Below, one piece after another: positions 52,168 through 64,000 of a stretch of DNA of 64,000 nucleotides. Position 1 is the stretch's first letter, and each line of letters starts with the position of its first letter. The DNA comes from Callipepla californica brunnescens (Eukaryota; Chordata; Aves; Galliformes; Odontophoridae), in the NCBI GenBank assembly GCA_023055505.1, contig JALIRH010000002.1, positions 17,011,244 to 17,075,243 of the forward strand, written 5' to 3'. A program made the translations under genes and the position numbers. The notes under the pieces were generated by a model. It made no database searches and was not told where the DNA came from. It saw only the letters and a list, made by a program, of their open reading frames with translations.

Positions 52168-54127
52168 AAACTCATTCTCTTCTGGAGTAATAGCAATATT
52201 GCTTTTTTTCTGGGCCTGCAATGGACAGCTTTAATCTAGATAGATTTGGTTAGAAAGGGATGTTTTGTTCAGAACTGAAAGATTGAATCTGGTATTTAAC
52301 AATTACTATTAAACTTGCCCTGTAAATGGGTTACTGATGATGGTCTATTGTACTCTACATTTTATATGCAGTTTTTGTTCGCTGCAATTAAGCTCCATCT
52401 GTACTTGTCAAAAAACATGGCACCTGTTCCAAGTGAATATATTCAGCTCTTCCCGGCGTTTTCCCTTTCCGCGTTTCCAGCCTGGCCGAGGGCTCAGCTG
52501 AAGCACAGCAGCACCATCTCGTGGGTACGTGCAGTGATGACAGTAGCAAAACCATCTAGGAAAAAGGTCCGTCCGGCTTATGTGCACGGCCTGATTGGGG
52601 CTGCGATTGCACTCAGGGGCAGAACTGCCTGCAGACGTGGGGCTTTCTGAGGTGAGCTCCTTCTCCACTTATCCAAAACCCAACGTGGCCATTTAAAAAT
52701 GGAGACTAGAGTTGGCTTTACGTTAGTCACAGAAATATTACTTTGGATTGTCAGAACAGCTCAGGGTCGCCCCTGTCAGAAATGGAAGAAATCCTGTGAG
52801 GTACGAAAATGAAAAATGACTGTACATTCACAAAAATAAGCATTTTTCTTGTGGCATTTGTGAACTGTTTTCTTTTTGTTTGCTCGTTTGTTTTATCTAA
52901 TTGCCAGCTGACTGTATTTATGCTTCTAAGTGGAGCTCTGCAGTGAGCATCAAGTACATCCTACCCTGCTCCCACTTCTGTCAGCAAGGCAAACAGAACC
53001 AGCATCTTGTCACTGACAGCATCATGTTAATATTTTCCTCTTAATAAATTCTGTTATTTATTTCTGTAATATTTTTAAGACAGCACAGACCAAGAAAATG
53101 TTTCAACAGAAAATCTCTCATGTCCATCATCAGACACCACGGGAATAACTGGAAATGAAATTAACAGCGGTGCAAAATGCATCTGGACAGAGCATCTTCA
53201 CAGTGTTGTGTGTGTATCTGTTACATATTACTTGTACCAAGAAAAAAAAAAATAGAAAAATAACATTTGCCACTATCTAAAAACGTCATACTACTTTCAG
53301 AGCACCCCAGCACAGTTACTGGCACTGCCAAAGATGAGGGACTAAGACCAGTTCTTGCGACTGGTATTTATCAATACAGCTCCCTTTTTCTGTTGTTTTC
53401 ACAGCATTTGGCAACAGCAGAGGTCGATTTTGGCATAGTACATGAAACTGTTGCTCTCCTACGGCTGAAGCTCTCTCTGGCTGCTGTAGAGATGCTGCAG
53501 TCACATGGGACTCATCTCAGGCACTGACAGAGGCTACTTATGTGCAGATATTTTATGAGCTTGAAAGAGAATGCACAGTTTAAGCTCAAAGTAGCAGAAT
53601 TTAGTCACTTTGGAGGATGTGAAGAAGGTGGATGCATGCTTGACCAGATGAGCTTAAGGCAACAATTCCTGACACAGTTGTTCAGTGTTTTCTGCTCACA
53701 ACTTAATACAGTTTTCTCCATGAAACAGTTAATCCAGAACTGAAAGAGAGCTCACATTTGGTGAAGGAGTTGCTCAGCCAGGCAAAGTAGAAATAGAGAC
53801 TGCCTGGCACAAGCAGCACACAGCTCAGAAATCTACCAGCCAGCAGTGGGCTCTGTGGTCTTCAATTATGACACTGTTGGGACTCTTCTGTGTAAATCAT
53901 CTTTGTCACAGATGTAACAACATGGCTCACTACAAATTGGAGCATGCACCAGGAAAACAAATACAATCAGTAGTACTTGTGTGTCTAGCTATTTGATCAC
54001 TTACTTTGTAATTCCAGCTTGCTTGATATTTGGGTCTGAGCCTCCCCAGCTGTTAATGGATGGAGGATTTAACCCCACTCCTCTCTGAGCTAACTCTACA
54101 CTTAACTTGGCCAACCATCCTTATGTG
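52168..54127 (+). repeat. Local duplication, copy A (longer copy)
   Basis: Three blocks match copy B downstream in the same order and orientation. Block 1 is 52168-52553 (shares ACTCTACATTTTATATG, TGCAATTAAGCTCCATCTGT and AGCACCATCTCGTGGGTAC). Block 2 is 53197-53260 (shares TCACAGTGTTGTG and GTACCAAGAAAA). Block 3 is 54016-54127 (shares CTCCCCA, CTCTACAC and CTTGGCCA motifs). Between blocks copy A has about 640 and 755 bp that copy B lacks. Identity in aligned blocks is roughly 75-85% by eye. It matches no repeat family I know. Confidence 0.8.
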
Positions 54128-54385
54128 CTTTAATTGCATTATTTTAATTACTAGGAGTATTATGCTCTGAGGAAATCAAAGCAAACAGGCAAAAACAACA
54201 CCTGAGTTGCTAGACTGGAAAACAAGGAAGTTATTTCAAGTTACTTCATAACTAAATATATGGAAGACAGTAAGGGAGTGTTCAGATGTTTTTATCCAAA
54301 TGATAGGTGGGTCATTTGTTTAAATTGAAGGAGTAACATGATAATTTTTCATGATCCTTGACAACCAAGCAACAAAAAAAGTTAT

Positions 54386-55001
54386 ATCCTCTCATCCCAG
54401 TAGTAGTATCTCTTTATGACTGGATCTGCAATGGAAATCCTTAATCCAGAGAGAGAGATTTGTTTAGAAAAGGATCTTTTGTTCAGAACTGAAAGGTCGA
54501 ACCTGATATTCAAAAACTGCTATTTGGCCTTTCCTGCAGATGTGCTGGATACAATTGCTGGTCTATAGTACTCTACATTTTATATGAAGTTTTCGTTCAC
54601 TGCAATTAAGCTCCATCTGTACTTGGCACCTGTGCCATGTGAATATATTCAGTCCCTCTGATGTATCCCCTGCCCTAGCCCTCTCTCCAATGTTTTTCCT
54701 TTCCGTGTTTCCAGTCTGGCTGAAGGCTCAGCTGAAGTGCAGTAGCACCATCTCGTGGGTACCTTCAATGATGACAGTAGCATAGTCACAGTGTTGTGTA
54801 TCTGTTATATATATAACTCGTACCAAGAAAAGGGAAAAAGCAAATTTTTGTGAAACTGACATAAATCTATATATGATTTGAAAAATACAGGGAAAAAAAG
54901 GTTTATCTGCAGCTTTTAGATCTGATCCTCCCCATCTGCTAACTGCTGGAGCTTTTATCTCTGAACCAGTTCTACACGTAGCTTGGCCAGCCTTCCTTAG
55001 C
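54386..55001 (+). repeat. Local duplication, copy B (compact copy)
   Basis: Contains block 1 (54386-54787), block 2 (54786-54840) and block 3 (54911-55001) of the copy A sequence nearly contiguously. It also has about 40 bp in block 1 (around CCCCTGCCCTAGCC) that copy A lacks. The junction of blocks 1 and 2 is seamless. I checked the copy A positions flanking that junction and see no GT...AG pair, so a spliced retrocopy is not supported; deletions in B or insertions in A explain the pattern better. Confidence 0.8.
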
Positions 55002-56124
55002 GGGGCTAATTTTGGACATTCCTGACGCACTCCCAAAGCCACCCCTCTGCAGAGTTGTCTGGGGTATACTTGAGAAACGAAGTCTCATCTTCTGAAATTT
55101 TAGCCCTGGTCAGCCCCTGCCCAGCAACTCTGCTGGCAGGCATCCTACAGCACTGCTGCTCCTTTCCCGCATAAGTCATCTCACCATCAAGAGATTGTGT
55201 TTCACCAAAACTTTGCAAAAGGTCAGATTTTTTTTGAAAGTTGCAAGATAGGAAAATGAAAATGAATAAAGTTCTTAAATAGCTGACAACCTTTTTATAT
55301 TAAATTATAATTTCATTATATTATAATGAGTACAGTGTCAAAAAGGCCATAAGAGTACAAAGTAAACTGCCCTAAGTTTTAAATTTGGAAATATTTAATA
55401 ATCATGTTTTCCCATTGTAATAATAATAATGAGAGTAATTATTTTAAAATGCTCATGGACATGTATTGCCTTTCATTTTTGTTATTGAAAGAACCTGGAG
55501 TGCTGTTACAGATGTTTTTATTTTCTGTGGATATCTTTGTCCCAAAGGAAAGTGTTATAACAGGAAATACGTTTAATAAAATTTTGATTAGCTCTTACAA
55601 CATAGCCTAATATTGAGGTAATAGGAGTATACATGAAGGACAAACTGAATATATTTATTGATGGTCCACTTTTTGAATGCAAATGGAAGGCAATGTTTTC
55701 CACTATCATTTCCCCAAAGCAAACATCAATAGGTCTAACAAGAATCTTAAGCTGAGCAGTACTGGTTGTGCATGATGCAACGTGTAGATTTGCTCTGTGT
55801 TGATAGACTCTACTCATTGTTACCACTCAGCATGACACCTGAGCTCTTGATCGCATAACCTGGCACAAACAGCCTTTAATAAAAATGACGAAATTCAACA
55901 GGAATTAGTAAAAGGTACCACAGCAAGACACAGATGTTCTCCTACAGAAATGCAGAGCAGAAATGACTGCTTTCATGGCGGTTCATAAAAAGGGTTGGCC
56001 ATACAATGGATTAAAATATAGCTCCATGGTGCCATGCTGTAGAAAAGGCAGCCTGTAAACCTTGCATGTACAAACAGGAGCAGTGAATGCAAGGTGCATG
56101 GGGTCAGTCTTTTTGATCTTCTCA
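55002..56124. other. Unique sequence, no gene seen
   Basis: Begins with a short less AT-rich segment (about 55,000-55,200), then becomes AT-rich. A 102-codon minus-strand frame (55518-55826) has no recognisable domain. Confidence 0.55.
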
Positions 56125-56610
56125 GTGCTGGTAAGACCTCAGCTGGATTATTCTGTGTAGATTAATGCAGGTCATTAAAAAAGATTAGAGAAAATGTGCA
56201 GAATCCAAAAGAAAGCAAAAGGAACAAACAGGAATGAGAACTTTAGAAAAGGTGACCTAACATCAAACACTGAATACACTGGCTGTGTTTAATCTATGTT
56301 TAGTCTGAAGAAAATGAGATTGATAGGAGCAGATCAACAAGTACACACAGGTTGCTTGATTGTAAAAGAGAATAAATCTGTTCTTCATGTCCATGATGAA
56401 CAGGACAGAAGGTAATTGGTCTGAATTGCAGCAAGAATTGCTAAATATTAAGAGAAGCTTTCTAACTCTAAAATTACTAGACTAGACTGTTAAGAAAGGT
56501 CACAGTATTTTATAATGGGGTTCCTAAAAAATGCCTTAGACAGACTTCTGCTAAGGACAGCACAGGGAAAACTGATCTATTCTGGGACAGCAGGATGGAC
56601 AAGATGGTCT
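56125..56610 (+). mobile_element. Ancient L3-like/CR1-clade LINE 3' region
   Basis: Sense-oriented relic of the ORF2 C-terminal region and 3' end of an old amniote L3/CR1-like LINE. Ordered matches include GTAAGACCTCAGCTGGATTA, TTAGAAAAGGTGACCTA, GTTTAGTCTGAAGAAAATGA, AATTGCAGCAAGAATTGCTA, AAGCTTTCTAACTCTAA and, near the end, GGATGGACAAGATGGTCTTT. Every block carries several substitutions and small indels, and no frame is open. It is clearly older than the CR1 copies with octamer tails. Confidence 0.85.
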
Positions 56611-59600
56611 TTGGTGAGCCTGACTGTCCCCTGATTTTTGTTCTGATCCCTCTTTGATGGAGGGGAGCTGTTGGGGCAGGTGTCCTCTTCTATTCAGTCT
56701 GGTGCTGCACCTTTCACCAACCCCACTTATCAGCACTCCTAGGCAGCTGCTGGGGATATCATACAATGCTGAGCCAAGTGGAAAAAAATAATAATAAAGG
56801 AAGAATTCTGTTTTAAATCAGTGATCTAAACAGAAAATAACTTCTCAGCATTCTCTGTCATCTTTTTTTTTTTTTTTTTTTAAAGCCAAAGCCAAACTTG
56901 TAAAATAAATGTAGGCTGGAAAGTATCATTAAAAGTAGTTGGTAAATTTGATACAATCTGCACAAGACGTGTGCAGTTTTAATGCAACATCTATGTCTTT
57001 GAAACTGGAAGGAAGAGAATCAGGAAATTGGTACTTCTGGACAATAAAATGTTAGCACACCTTCTTTTAACTCAAATGTAGACTTTTGGCAAGATTTGGC
57101 AGGCATTCAGTCAACCCATGAGTTCATATAATGCTAGGAAGAAAACCTGTGCAGGGATTATGACAGTGGTTAAACAGCTCCTCTGGCTCTACCCACACCA
57201 TGCCCAGTTCCCATTTCAATCAACACTTTTGCCATTTATGTCAAGAGACACAATTTGAATGAAACTGCTTTATTTCTTTGGTAATAAAAAAGTCTCAGAT
57301 AAATACTGCTTTTCCCTAACACTTTTTCCACTTACTTAACAAATACATCATCCATTGCTGTACCTGACAAGCAAGCAAACAAACAAAATATAATCTCCTA
57401 TTCCTGTAAGGATATAATAATCCAGTCCTGGATATGCCATTATCAAGATGTTGATAGGAAAAAGAAAAATAAGAAGTGAAAAGACAACATGGTACTCGCA
57501 TAGATCATTCTGTAATCAGCCTTCCATTGGATCAAGATTTTCTGGAAACAAGTTCTCTCACTTTCTGATTCTCTCATATGAAGTCTCATTCTGGGTCATC
57601 CAGAGTTCATTGCAGTTCTACTAAGTGATAACAGAAGAAGTAGAAAATGCTGGTGCAGTACTAGCCTTAAGAAGGCTCTCTTTTTCTGTTCTGCACTTCC
57701 CTCTTATCCTTTTTACAGTTTCCTGAAAAAGCATTTGCAAAGTTATTTCCTGGGTGTTTAACTAACACAAGTGTGAGAATGATTAATGATTTATTTAATC
57801 TTCCTATGCATGCCTGTGAAAAGTGATTATAATGGTGCATATCACTGCTGCACTTCCCAGAATGTCAAATGTGCACCATTCTACAGGCAGGATTTTGCAG
57901 ACTTAGCTTGTTTTGAGTCAGATGGGTTAGGGAGCACTCACACAATCAGTTCCACTAGCAGGTCTGAGGAGGAGATAACTTCAGTCCTGTGGCTGATAAT
58001 GAACAGCCAGGGGAGTTGGGCTGGTGACTAGTTCCCTCAGCTAAATCCAGAAGAAGATATCTCTGTACAACCTGAAACATTAGACAAATGACTAAAAATG
58101 ATTTTTCATATTTATCTAGAATTAGTATGGTCTAGATAAAATATAAATGCTTACTAAAGAAAATGCAAATCCAGCAAAATATTAAATGATTTTACTTTGA
58201 CAGGGGATCAGCATACTTCCTCTTCCATTATCTCTTCTTCATAATACAAAATTGGAGAGGAGGTATTAACAGTAAATTTCTTGATAGGATTCTGCAGCCT
58301 GTGAACTGTAACTGCCTTTGTTTATTACTTACGTACTTTCACTGAATTAAATAACATCTTGACTTTTCAAGCAAGCAGCAAAATGCCTGCTGATCACATT
58401 GCTGGATTTCTGAGCTTGTTTCTTAAGTACCCAAATGAAGTAGTCTATATAATGCAGTAACAAATTGTCATTATTCCTATGAAAAGACAGGAAGAAACAT
58501 GGACAAAAATAAATATATTGTTTACTCTTTTTTGTTGAATTTGTTATTTCTTCGTTGTTACGTTGTAAAGTCATGGTGAACAAGTTGCCCAAACAGATGT
58601 CTGTATAAATTGTCTTCATCCTAATGAAAATACTTTTCAAGATCTTTTGCTCATCAGTTGCCTGTAATACATGAGAAACAAATCTATTTCTTGGATAGTA
58701 ATAGCACTTTGCCTTATAGCTTGAACAACAGAGCCTTCCTCTTAAATCTGATTATTTCTCTTCTTATCTCCCAATTCAACTCAACAGTATCTTTCTACTG
58801 AGAACTATTATTTTAAAGCCATCTCTCAGATACCGTATTTCCTACAAGGTATATTGGATGAGCCAGTGTCTGCAGTGTGGGTATGTATTACATATATGTA
58901 CAGGAAAAATACCTCAGCCTATTATTTCTTCTTTTCCTGTTTTTAAACAGTTAAATGAATTTGCATCCAAATAATTTGAAAGCTTCAAAAGTGGATGCAC
59001 AGAAGACAGAAAAAAATGAAGTTAGAGTTGTACATAAGTGGAAAACGATGACTTACAAGAGCAGAAATGGTGTAGAGATTTGGTTTGTATACACAAACAT
59101 TACAGTGTCTGATATGGGGATAAATGTATTCTGCATTAGGGCATGAGTGGGGGCAAGAAATAAGAGGCAAAATGTGACTGTGAATATCTGTAGTAACATT
59201 TTATTGGATAGGTCAATTCAAAACAAATGTTTCAAAGCCTGCCCAGCTCTACAAACTTCTATTGGACTCTCTGTGTGGAGACAAGAGTTGTGATTCCAAA
59301 TACCTTTTTTTGTTATTTGTATTATCTTGTATTGCTATCTGTATTCACTCCATGCTTTTGTCTCTGTACTTATTAAAGCACAAATAAGTAATTTAGTTCT
59401 GTTTTATTGGGTATATTTACTGTGGCATTTTTTCTTTCTCAGGGTATATTTCAAAACATGCAATACCTCATATGGAAGTGAAGCAACATGTCTAGCTAGG
59501 TGGCTAAGGCATATACACATCAATAGCGATTACAATGTGATTGAGAAGAAGAGGGCAATGTTTCTTATTAGGCAACCATCCACCCCAATATGAACTTCTT

Positions 59601-60774
59601 CTGGCATATTTTTATTCCACTCACTGTGGGGGAATCTATTAAAAATCCCTTTCTCTAGGGTTTACAACTTTGGATTGAGAACTGCCTTTTTTTCCCCCCA
59701 AAAAATAGATTTAAAAAATTCCCAGCATCACACCAAGCAAATGCAGAAGTCTGTTGATAATATGCTCTCAAAAGAAGCAAGCAGGTGAGTATAGTGCATT
59801 TGAATCCAAGCAGTCCTGTTAATATAATTTTCCATGTCTCAGTCCTTGCACTGAAGGCACATTACAGTAAAGCTCTGAGACATGTGCTTAACTTAAGCAC
59901 ATGAGCAATCATTATCTTCCTGGACTTACTTAACTACTGCCCAAACTATATTTTATTTTAAGTGCTTGAGTTTGATTGAAGCATCATTTAATATTTGTTC
60001 CAATTATAGAGAATTGGTGTAAAAAAGTGCAGCTTCTGCCATGCAGTGCTGACAGGACAAGGGACAGTGGGATTGGCGTGCTGAGCTTCATCCTTTTCCA
60101 CACAGGGAAAAACTGCTTTTCAATACTGATGCTGCTTGGGATTTCATTGCAAGAAGAACCTTGTGAGCTATGTGCATATTAGCAGTCCTGAGATAGCTTC
60201 CCAATTCCCAGGACTGCTTTCACAGCCCATGCACATTGCTGCATGTATTTACAAACCCACTGCATGTCCCAAGAGAGAGCTGAGGCTTATCCCAAGCAGA
60301 TTCAAGACTAGCTTTGCTATTGGGCACCAGAAAAGGCAAGTTTACCTGCCACTATATGGATTTCTATTCCATTGGTACTTTTCCATTACTTTTTTGTAAA
60401 AAAAAGTGATGACTCTGTGACTTTCTGCTGTAGAGGGAGAAAACCCATGAGCTGCATTTGAAAGAAACATTACAAATCTTACGAACTACATACTCAGTTC
60501 CTACAGTTCCCAAAGGAAAATGTTTTTTCTTGAAGAAAGGTACTTTTGTCGTCTTGTCATCTTTATATCCCTCCTGCACATCTTTATTAGTGTAAAGGAG
60601 TAAGAAAAGTAACAAAACATAAGGCAAGAACAGACTGGGAGGCAGCCTAGACTGAATTTTTAGTCTTTGCTGAGTACTTGCAGGACACACACTTTTATCT
60701 CCAGCTACATACCCACTCTGCCATGCCATGCTTTCTCATAGACCTCTGCCCCTGCAATGATATGCTCCCAGACC
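56611..60774. other. Unique AT-rich sequence, no gene seen
   Basis: Holds a 19-T run (56863-56881) and a CAAG/CAAA-rich stretch near 57,370. The longest frame is 121 codons on the minus strand (60364-60729), with no known domain. No further dispersed repeat recognised. Confidence 0.55.
56863..56881. repeat. Poly-T run (19 nt)
   Basis: Uninterrupted T homopolymer. No LINE or processed gene copy that would explain it as a poly-A tail was recognised on the minus strand beside it. Confidence 0.9.
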
Positions 60775-61122
60775 TCTCTATGGCCTTACAATACTTGAAG
60801 AGAGCTCATAAGCAGGCAGGGTAGCAACTTTTTACATGGTCTAATAGTCACAAGACAAGGTGGAATGGCTTAAAACTAAAAAGACGGAAATTTAGGTTAC
60901 ATATCAGGAAGAAATTCTGTAGTCAGAGGGTGGTGAGGCAGTGGTGCAGGCTGCCCAGTGGAGCCATGGATGACCCATTCCTGAAGGTGCTCAAAACCAG
61001 GTTAGATGGCGCCCTGGGCAGCCTGAGCTGGTGTGCGGCAGCCCTGCCTGCCCTCATCAGGGAGTAGAGCTTGATCTTTGAGGTCCCTTCTAACCTACAA
61101 CATTCTATGACTCTATGATTCT
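60775..61122 (+). mobile_element. CR1 LINE 3' end with ORF2 C-terminus
   Basis: About 350 bp of sense CR1. The plus strand from about 60,885 keeps an open stretch with the CR1 ORF2 C-terminal pattern: RKFRLHIRKKFCSQRVVRQW, then CRLP, then FLKVLKTRLDGALGSL, to a stop just after 61,065. The 3' UTR motif GAGGTCCCTTCTAACCTA and the tail ATTCTATGACTCTATGATTC follow. It is 5'-truncated near 60,775, within the part corresponding to TTGAAGAGAGCTCATAAGCA. Confidence 0.95.
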
Positions 61123-61491
61123 TTCCAGCACCCCACCAGGTTGGTGCATAACCCCATGGCAGCATGAGGCCAGGCCTTGCTCAGGGCAGGACCCTAGAGC
61201 TCACTCCTCAGCCTCAGCCTCCCATCGAGACCTGGGGCACTCTGCCAGCAGGCTGCAAGGATGAGTTAGAGTTAGATTTTTCATTTAAATTTTGGCACCC
61301 TCTGAAGCCATTCCTTTTACTTCCAAGGACTGTTGCCATTGTATTAAAAAGAGTAAATTTGCTGCTGAGTTACTTACTGCCCAGAAAATCCAGCTGAAAC
61401 CTACTGCTGCCAAATCTGAGGATTCGATATTGGGCCAGGGACTTTAAATAGCTTCTGCTACTGAGGATTTTCTGCTGTCTATGCTGTCTAG

Positions 61492-61534
61492 AAAAAAATA
61501 ATTAAAAAAAAATAACGAAAGAAAAAAAAAAAGA
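61492..61534. repeat. A-rich low-complexity tract
   Basis: Interrupted A-runs with short TAATT, TAACG and G interruptions. No LINE body or processed pseudogene is recognised directly upstream that would make it a poly-A tail. Confidence 0.85.
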
Positions 61535-63700
61535 GATTGATAAAGCCTCAGTTTGAGGGATTGGACATGGACTGTTAGAAACTGAAAATTGCCACTTCTG
61601 GTGTGGTTAGTACCTATCCAGCTTTTTTGATTGAATCATCTGGTTTTTTAAGCCTAAATTTACTTGCCCAGGGTCCAGGATAAACAGCGCACAAACAAAC
61701 AAACCCTCTAACGCTGCTCTTTTATACAAAGCAGAGGGAAGCCCTGTTATATAGGTCAGCTGCCTTTTGTAACACAGAACACCAGCCCTCACTGAGCTCT
61801 CGCCATCGCTGCTCACAGCGCTTCCCTGCTTCTGCTCACCAAGTTACCCTGCACTTTTACAAGGGTATAGTTAGACTTCCTTTTCTCTAAGTATCACCTT
61901 TGATTGTAGTCTGAAGTCTTTAAACTAGGGGATCCAGATTTGACATGCTTCACTCCCTATAGAACACCTGAATGTGCACGTACCTACAAAGAGCAAACCT
62001 GCCTCTATCCCTCTACCTTCTCTTTTTCCTGTGTGTCTGTGCCATACACCTGCATAAGAGAGTTCAGGTGCTCCCAATGCAGAAGACGACCTTTTGTCTT
62101 TCTTAATCTCTCCCACCATGTAGACCATGCACCTCGGCCGCAGCAGTGCATGGGAATCCACGCACCAGCCAGGATCTGCTGGCTGCCAGCATGCTCACAC
62201 GCTGCGGAGGCACTGGCAGGCACACAGCACGAGCGCTCTGCGTGCCACAGCCTGCAAGTTCATTCTGCACTCTGCTGTGCAGATAGAGCCTTAGCAACAG
62301 CAACCAGTGTGCACTGAGCACAACAAGCTGGATTGCTGTTGACTGTTTAAAGGAGCCCTCCCCTGTGAGTAATTTGTGTAGGAAATGATGGGAATTGTAA
62401 TGATTTTGCCTGAAACCATAGCACAGCCTGCAATATTTTCTCATCTAACTCAGTGATGCTAGTGATGCAAAAGTGCTTCCTAGCCTTATAATCAGATGCT
62501 GCTTGGAAGCCCTTTTCTCTTTCTTCTTTTTGTCCCCAAGAGAACTTTCTTTTATTAGTGCTTGGTGGATCTGTGTAATCTCTTCCACATGCTACTTTAT
62601 GTCTTCAGGGCTGATGATCTTCTTCCAATTCATAGCATGGAGCGTCTGGAAGTTGTGGTTTCCCAGGAACACACCAGAGAAGGAACAGGAGATGGAAAAA
62701 CTTGCTGCATCCTATGGGGGCATTCAACCTCCTCTCCCTTGGTGAAGGGCTGCCAGGGAACTCATCAGTTATGAACTTACAGACATCGGAGGCTGTGGCT
62801 GGAAAAGAGAGATCAGTTAACAGTGCAACAGAATTAGTGCAGCCGCCAGAATGGAAGCTGCTTTCCTTCATAATATTAAACATCTTTCTTATTAATTCAG
62901 CACTAATATCTGCATTAGAAAACATTTGGTTTGCAAAGAGATTGGAGGCAAGTGTTGTGCATAGTCATGCAAATAAGCAGTCATGCTGAGGATATCCTTG
63001 AAGACACACTGAAAGCTCTTTCTTGCCATTGCCACTGTAGCATTTGCAATTCAGAAAAAAATCAATTTGGAAAAGGCTCATTTGATTTTGTTTAAAATAT
63101 TATGTGGGCTAAAATTGGAAAATCTAAAATGAACATTTATGTACTCAATGGAGAGGCTAAAAAAAGATAAACGATTGAAATGAGTAATAGAGGATGATCA
63201 GTCTTCCTGATATGCTATGGTAGAAAGATCTAACACTGCAGAAGGAAAGGAAGTTATCATGGCCACAATGACTTTGATATTAGGTGCAAAGAACATAAAC
63301 ACCTGCATACTGAAAATACTTGTAAACATTTATCAGTTTTGATCAGTTACCAGTATGATCAATTGTATTTTCAGGCAAAACTGCTATAAAAAGAAATAAC
63401 AACGAAGTCCAGAAAACGTTCAACTCTTTTTTTTTTCATGAAGGTTTTCCTCTCCATCTGTAATGGCCCCAAATCCTTTTATCAGCTTTTTATAGATGTT
63501 ATTGGGTTGTTTCTAAAACCGTATTCACCACAGCATTTTGTGTCCCAATGGCACTGCTTAAAAACAATACAAACTTTGCATTTTAATTACTATGTGTATC
63601 CTATTGACCTCCTATCTACTTTATGCCAGCTTCATTAATAACTCATGCCCAAGTTGCTCATCAAATTCAGCATCGAGCTGTTCCAGAGTTTCTGAAATGA

Positions 63701-63729
63701 TTTTTTTTTTTTTTTTTTTTGTGTGTGTG
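63701..63729. repeat. Poly-T (20 nt) followed by (GT)n
   Basis: Twenty consecutive T residues then four GT units. A simple compound microsatellite. Confidence 0.92.
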
Positions 63730-64000
63730 CAATAGATAGGATGCCTCCCTAAATTCTAGGGCACAAAAGAAAGCAAATGCAGAGAACTGTGGCTTCATGA
63801 AAGACAAATCTATTTGTCAGGGTGTGACTATATGTAAATTAGGCCATTGTAGTCTATGTTTCCCATATAACTTTCCTCTGTCCATGCTGACTTTTTATTT
63901 TATATGACAAGTCACTGTAGGTGAATTTTCATATTTGAGTCTAAGCCCTGCAGCCAGACAGTGTCAAAACCCTGAACAAAGAATTGTTTGTGCACCTGTC

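Larger units (their letters stand above)
61123..64000. other. Unique sequence to window end, no gene seen
   Basis: Includes an A-rich tract, a less AT-rich segment at about 61,930-62,340 with several CpGs, and a T20-GT run near the end. Frames of 113 and 125 codons overlap on opposite strands at 61,940-62,444, which argues that composition, not coding, keeps them open. No gene recognised. Confidence 0.55.

Noticed and set aside
54386..54840. Copy B as a spliced retrocopy (processed pseudogene) of copy A
   Set aside because: The copy A sequence at the missing segment does not show GT...AG borders at the junction, and there is no poly-A tail after copy B.
52168..55001. The 52-55 kb repeats as paired LTRs of one provirus
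   Set aside because: Copies differ in internal structure, lack TG...CA boundaries and target duplications, and no retroviral coding sequence lies between them.
62103..62444. 113-codon minus-strand frame opposite a 125-codon plus-strand frame
   Set aside because: Simultaneous long frames on both strands are explained by lower AT content and fewer stop triplets; no homology recognised for either.
1..64000. CRISPR arrays, operons, tRNA or rRNA genes, bacterial elements
   Set aside because: None visible. The repeats are eukaryotic dispersed or simple repeats and the sequence carries bird retrotransposons throughout.

Overview
The window reads as vertebrate, specifically avian and probably galliform, nuclear DNA. 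It is AT-rich, has no operon structure and no long open reading frames, and its recognisable content is almost all bird-type transposable elements. The diagnostic families are CR1 LINE fragments ending in ATTCTATG-type octamers, deletion derivatives of the mariner element known in chicken as Galluhop/Mariner1_GG, solo LTRs of an avian ERVL-type family, and two much older L3-like CR1 relics. The Galluhop copies are what point to a galliform; that step is inference from family knowledge, with no database search.

No protein-coding gene, exon, tRNA or rRNA could be supported on either strand. The longest open frames are about 100-150 codons. At roughly 40% GC (an estimate), a handful of frames above 110 codons is expected by chance in 64 kb. 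The open frames that do resemble proteins are decayed CR1 ORF2 (reverse transcriptase region and C-terminus) or mariner transposase remnants. The window is best read as intergenic or deep intronic sequence.

Layout: 1-13 kb is mostly unique AT-rich sequence with one Galluhop derivative (2.2-2.7 kb), a G-run and a purine-rich microsatellite. From 13 to 26.6 kb there are CR1 pieces, mainly on the minus strand, and one nearly full-length ERVL solo LTR (22.7-23.2 kb). From 26.6 to 31.5 kb no repeat is recognisable. From 31.5 to 36 kb there are two minus-strand CR1s, one interrupted by a 143-bp TTTTA array, plus a perfect 33-bp tandem duplication. At 40.0-40.5 kb a minus-strand ERVL LTR is split by a Galluhop derivative. 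At 43.6-45.7 kb there is an L3-like relic followed by two abutting, probably nested CR1s. At 52.2-55.0 kb a diverged local duplication has one copy lacking two internal blocks. The last 9 kb hold an L3-like 3' end (56.1-56.6 kb), a plus-strand CR1 (60.8-61.1 kb) and homopolymer tracts.

I found no evidence of a new biological system. The items most worth a second look are the nested insertions, the pentanucleotide array inside a LINE, the 52-55 kb duplication and a 25-nt near-perfect palindrome. Repeat family names and boundaries were assigned by eye from remembered consensus patterns; edges are good to about 10-30 bases.
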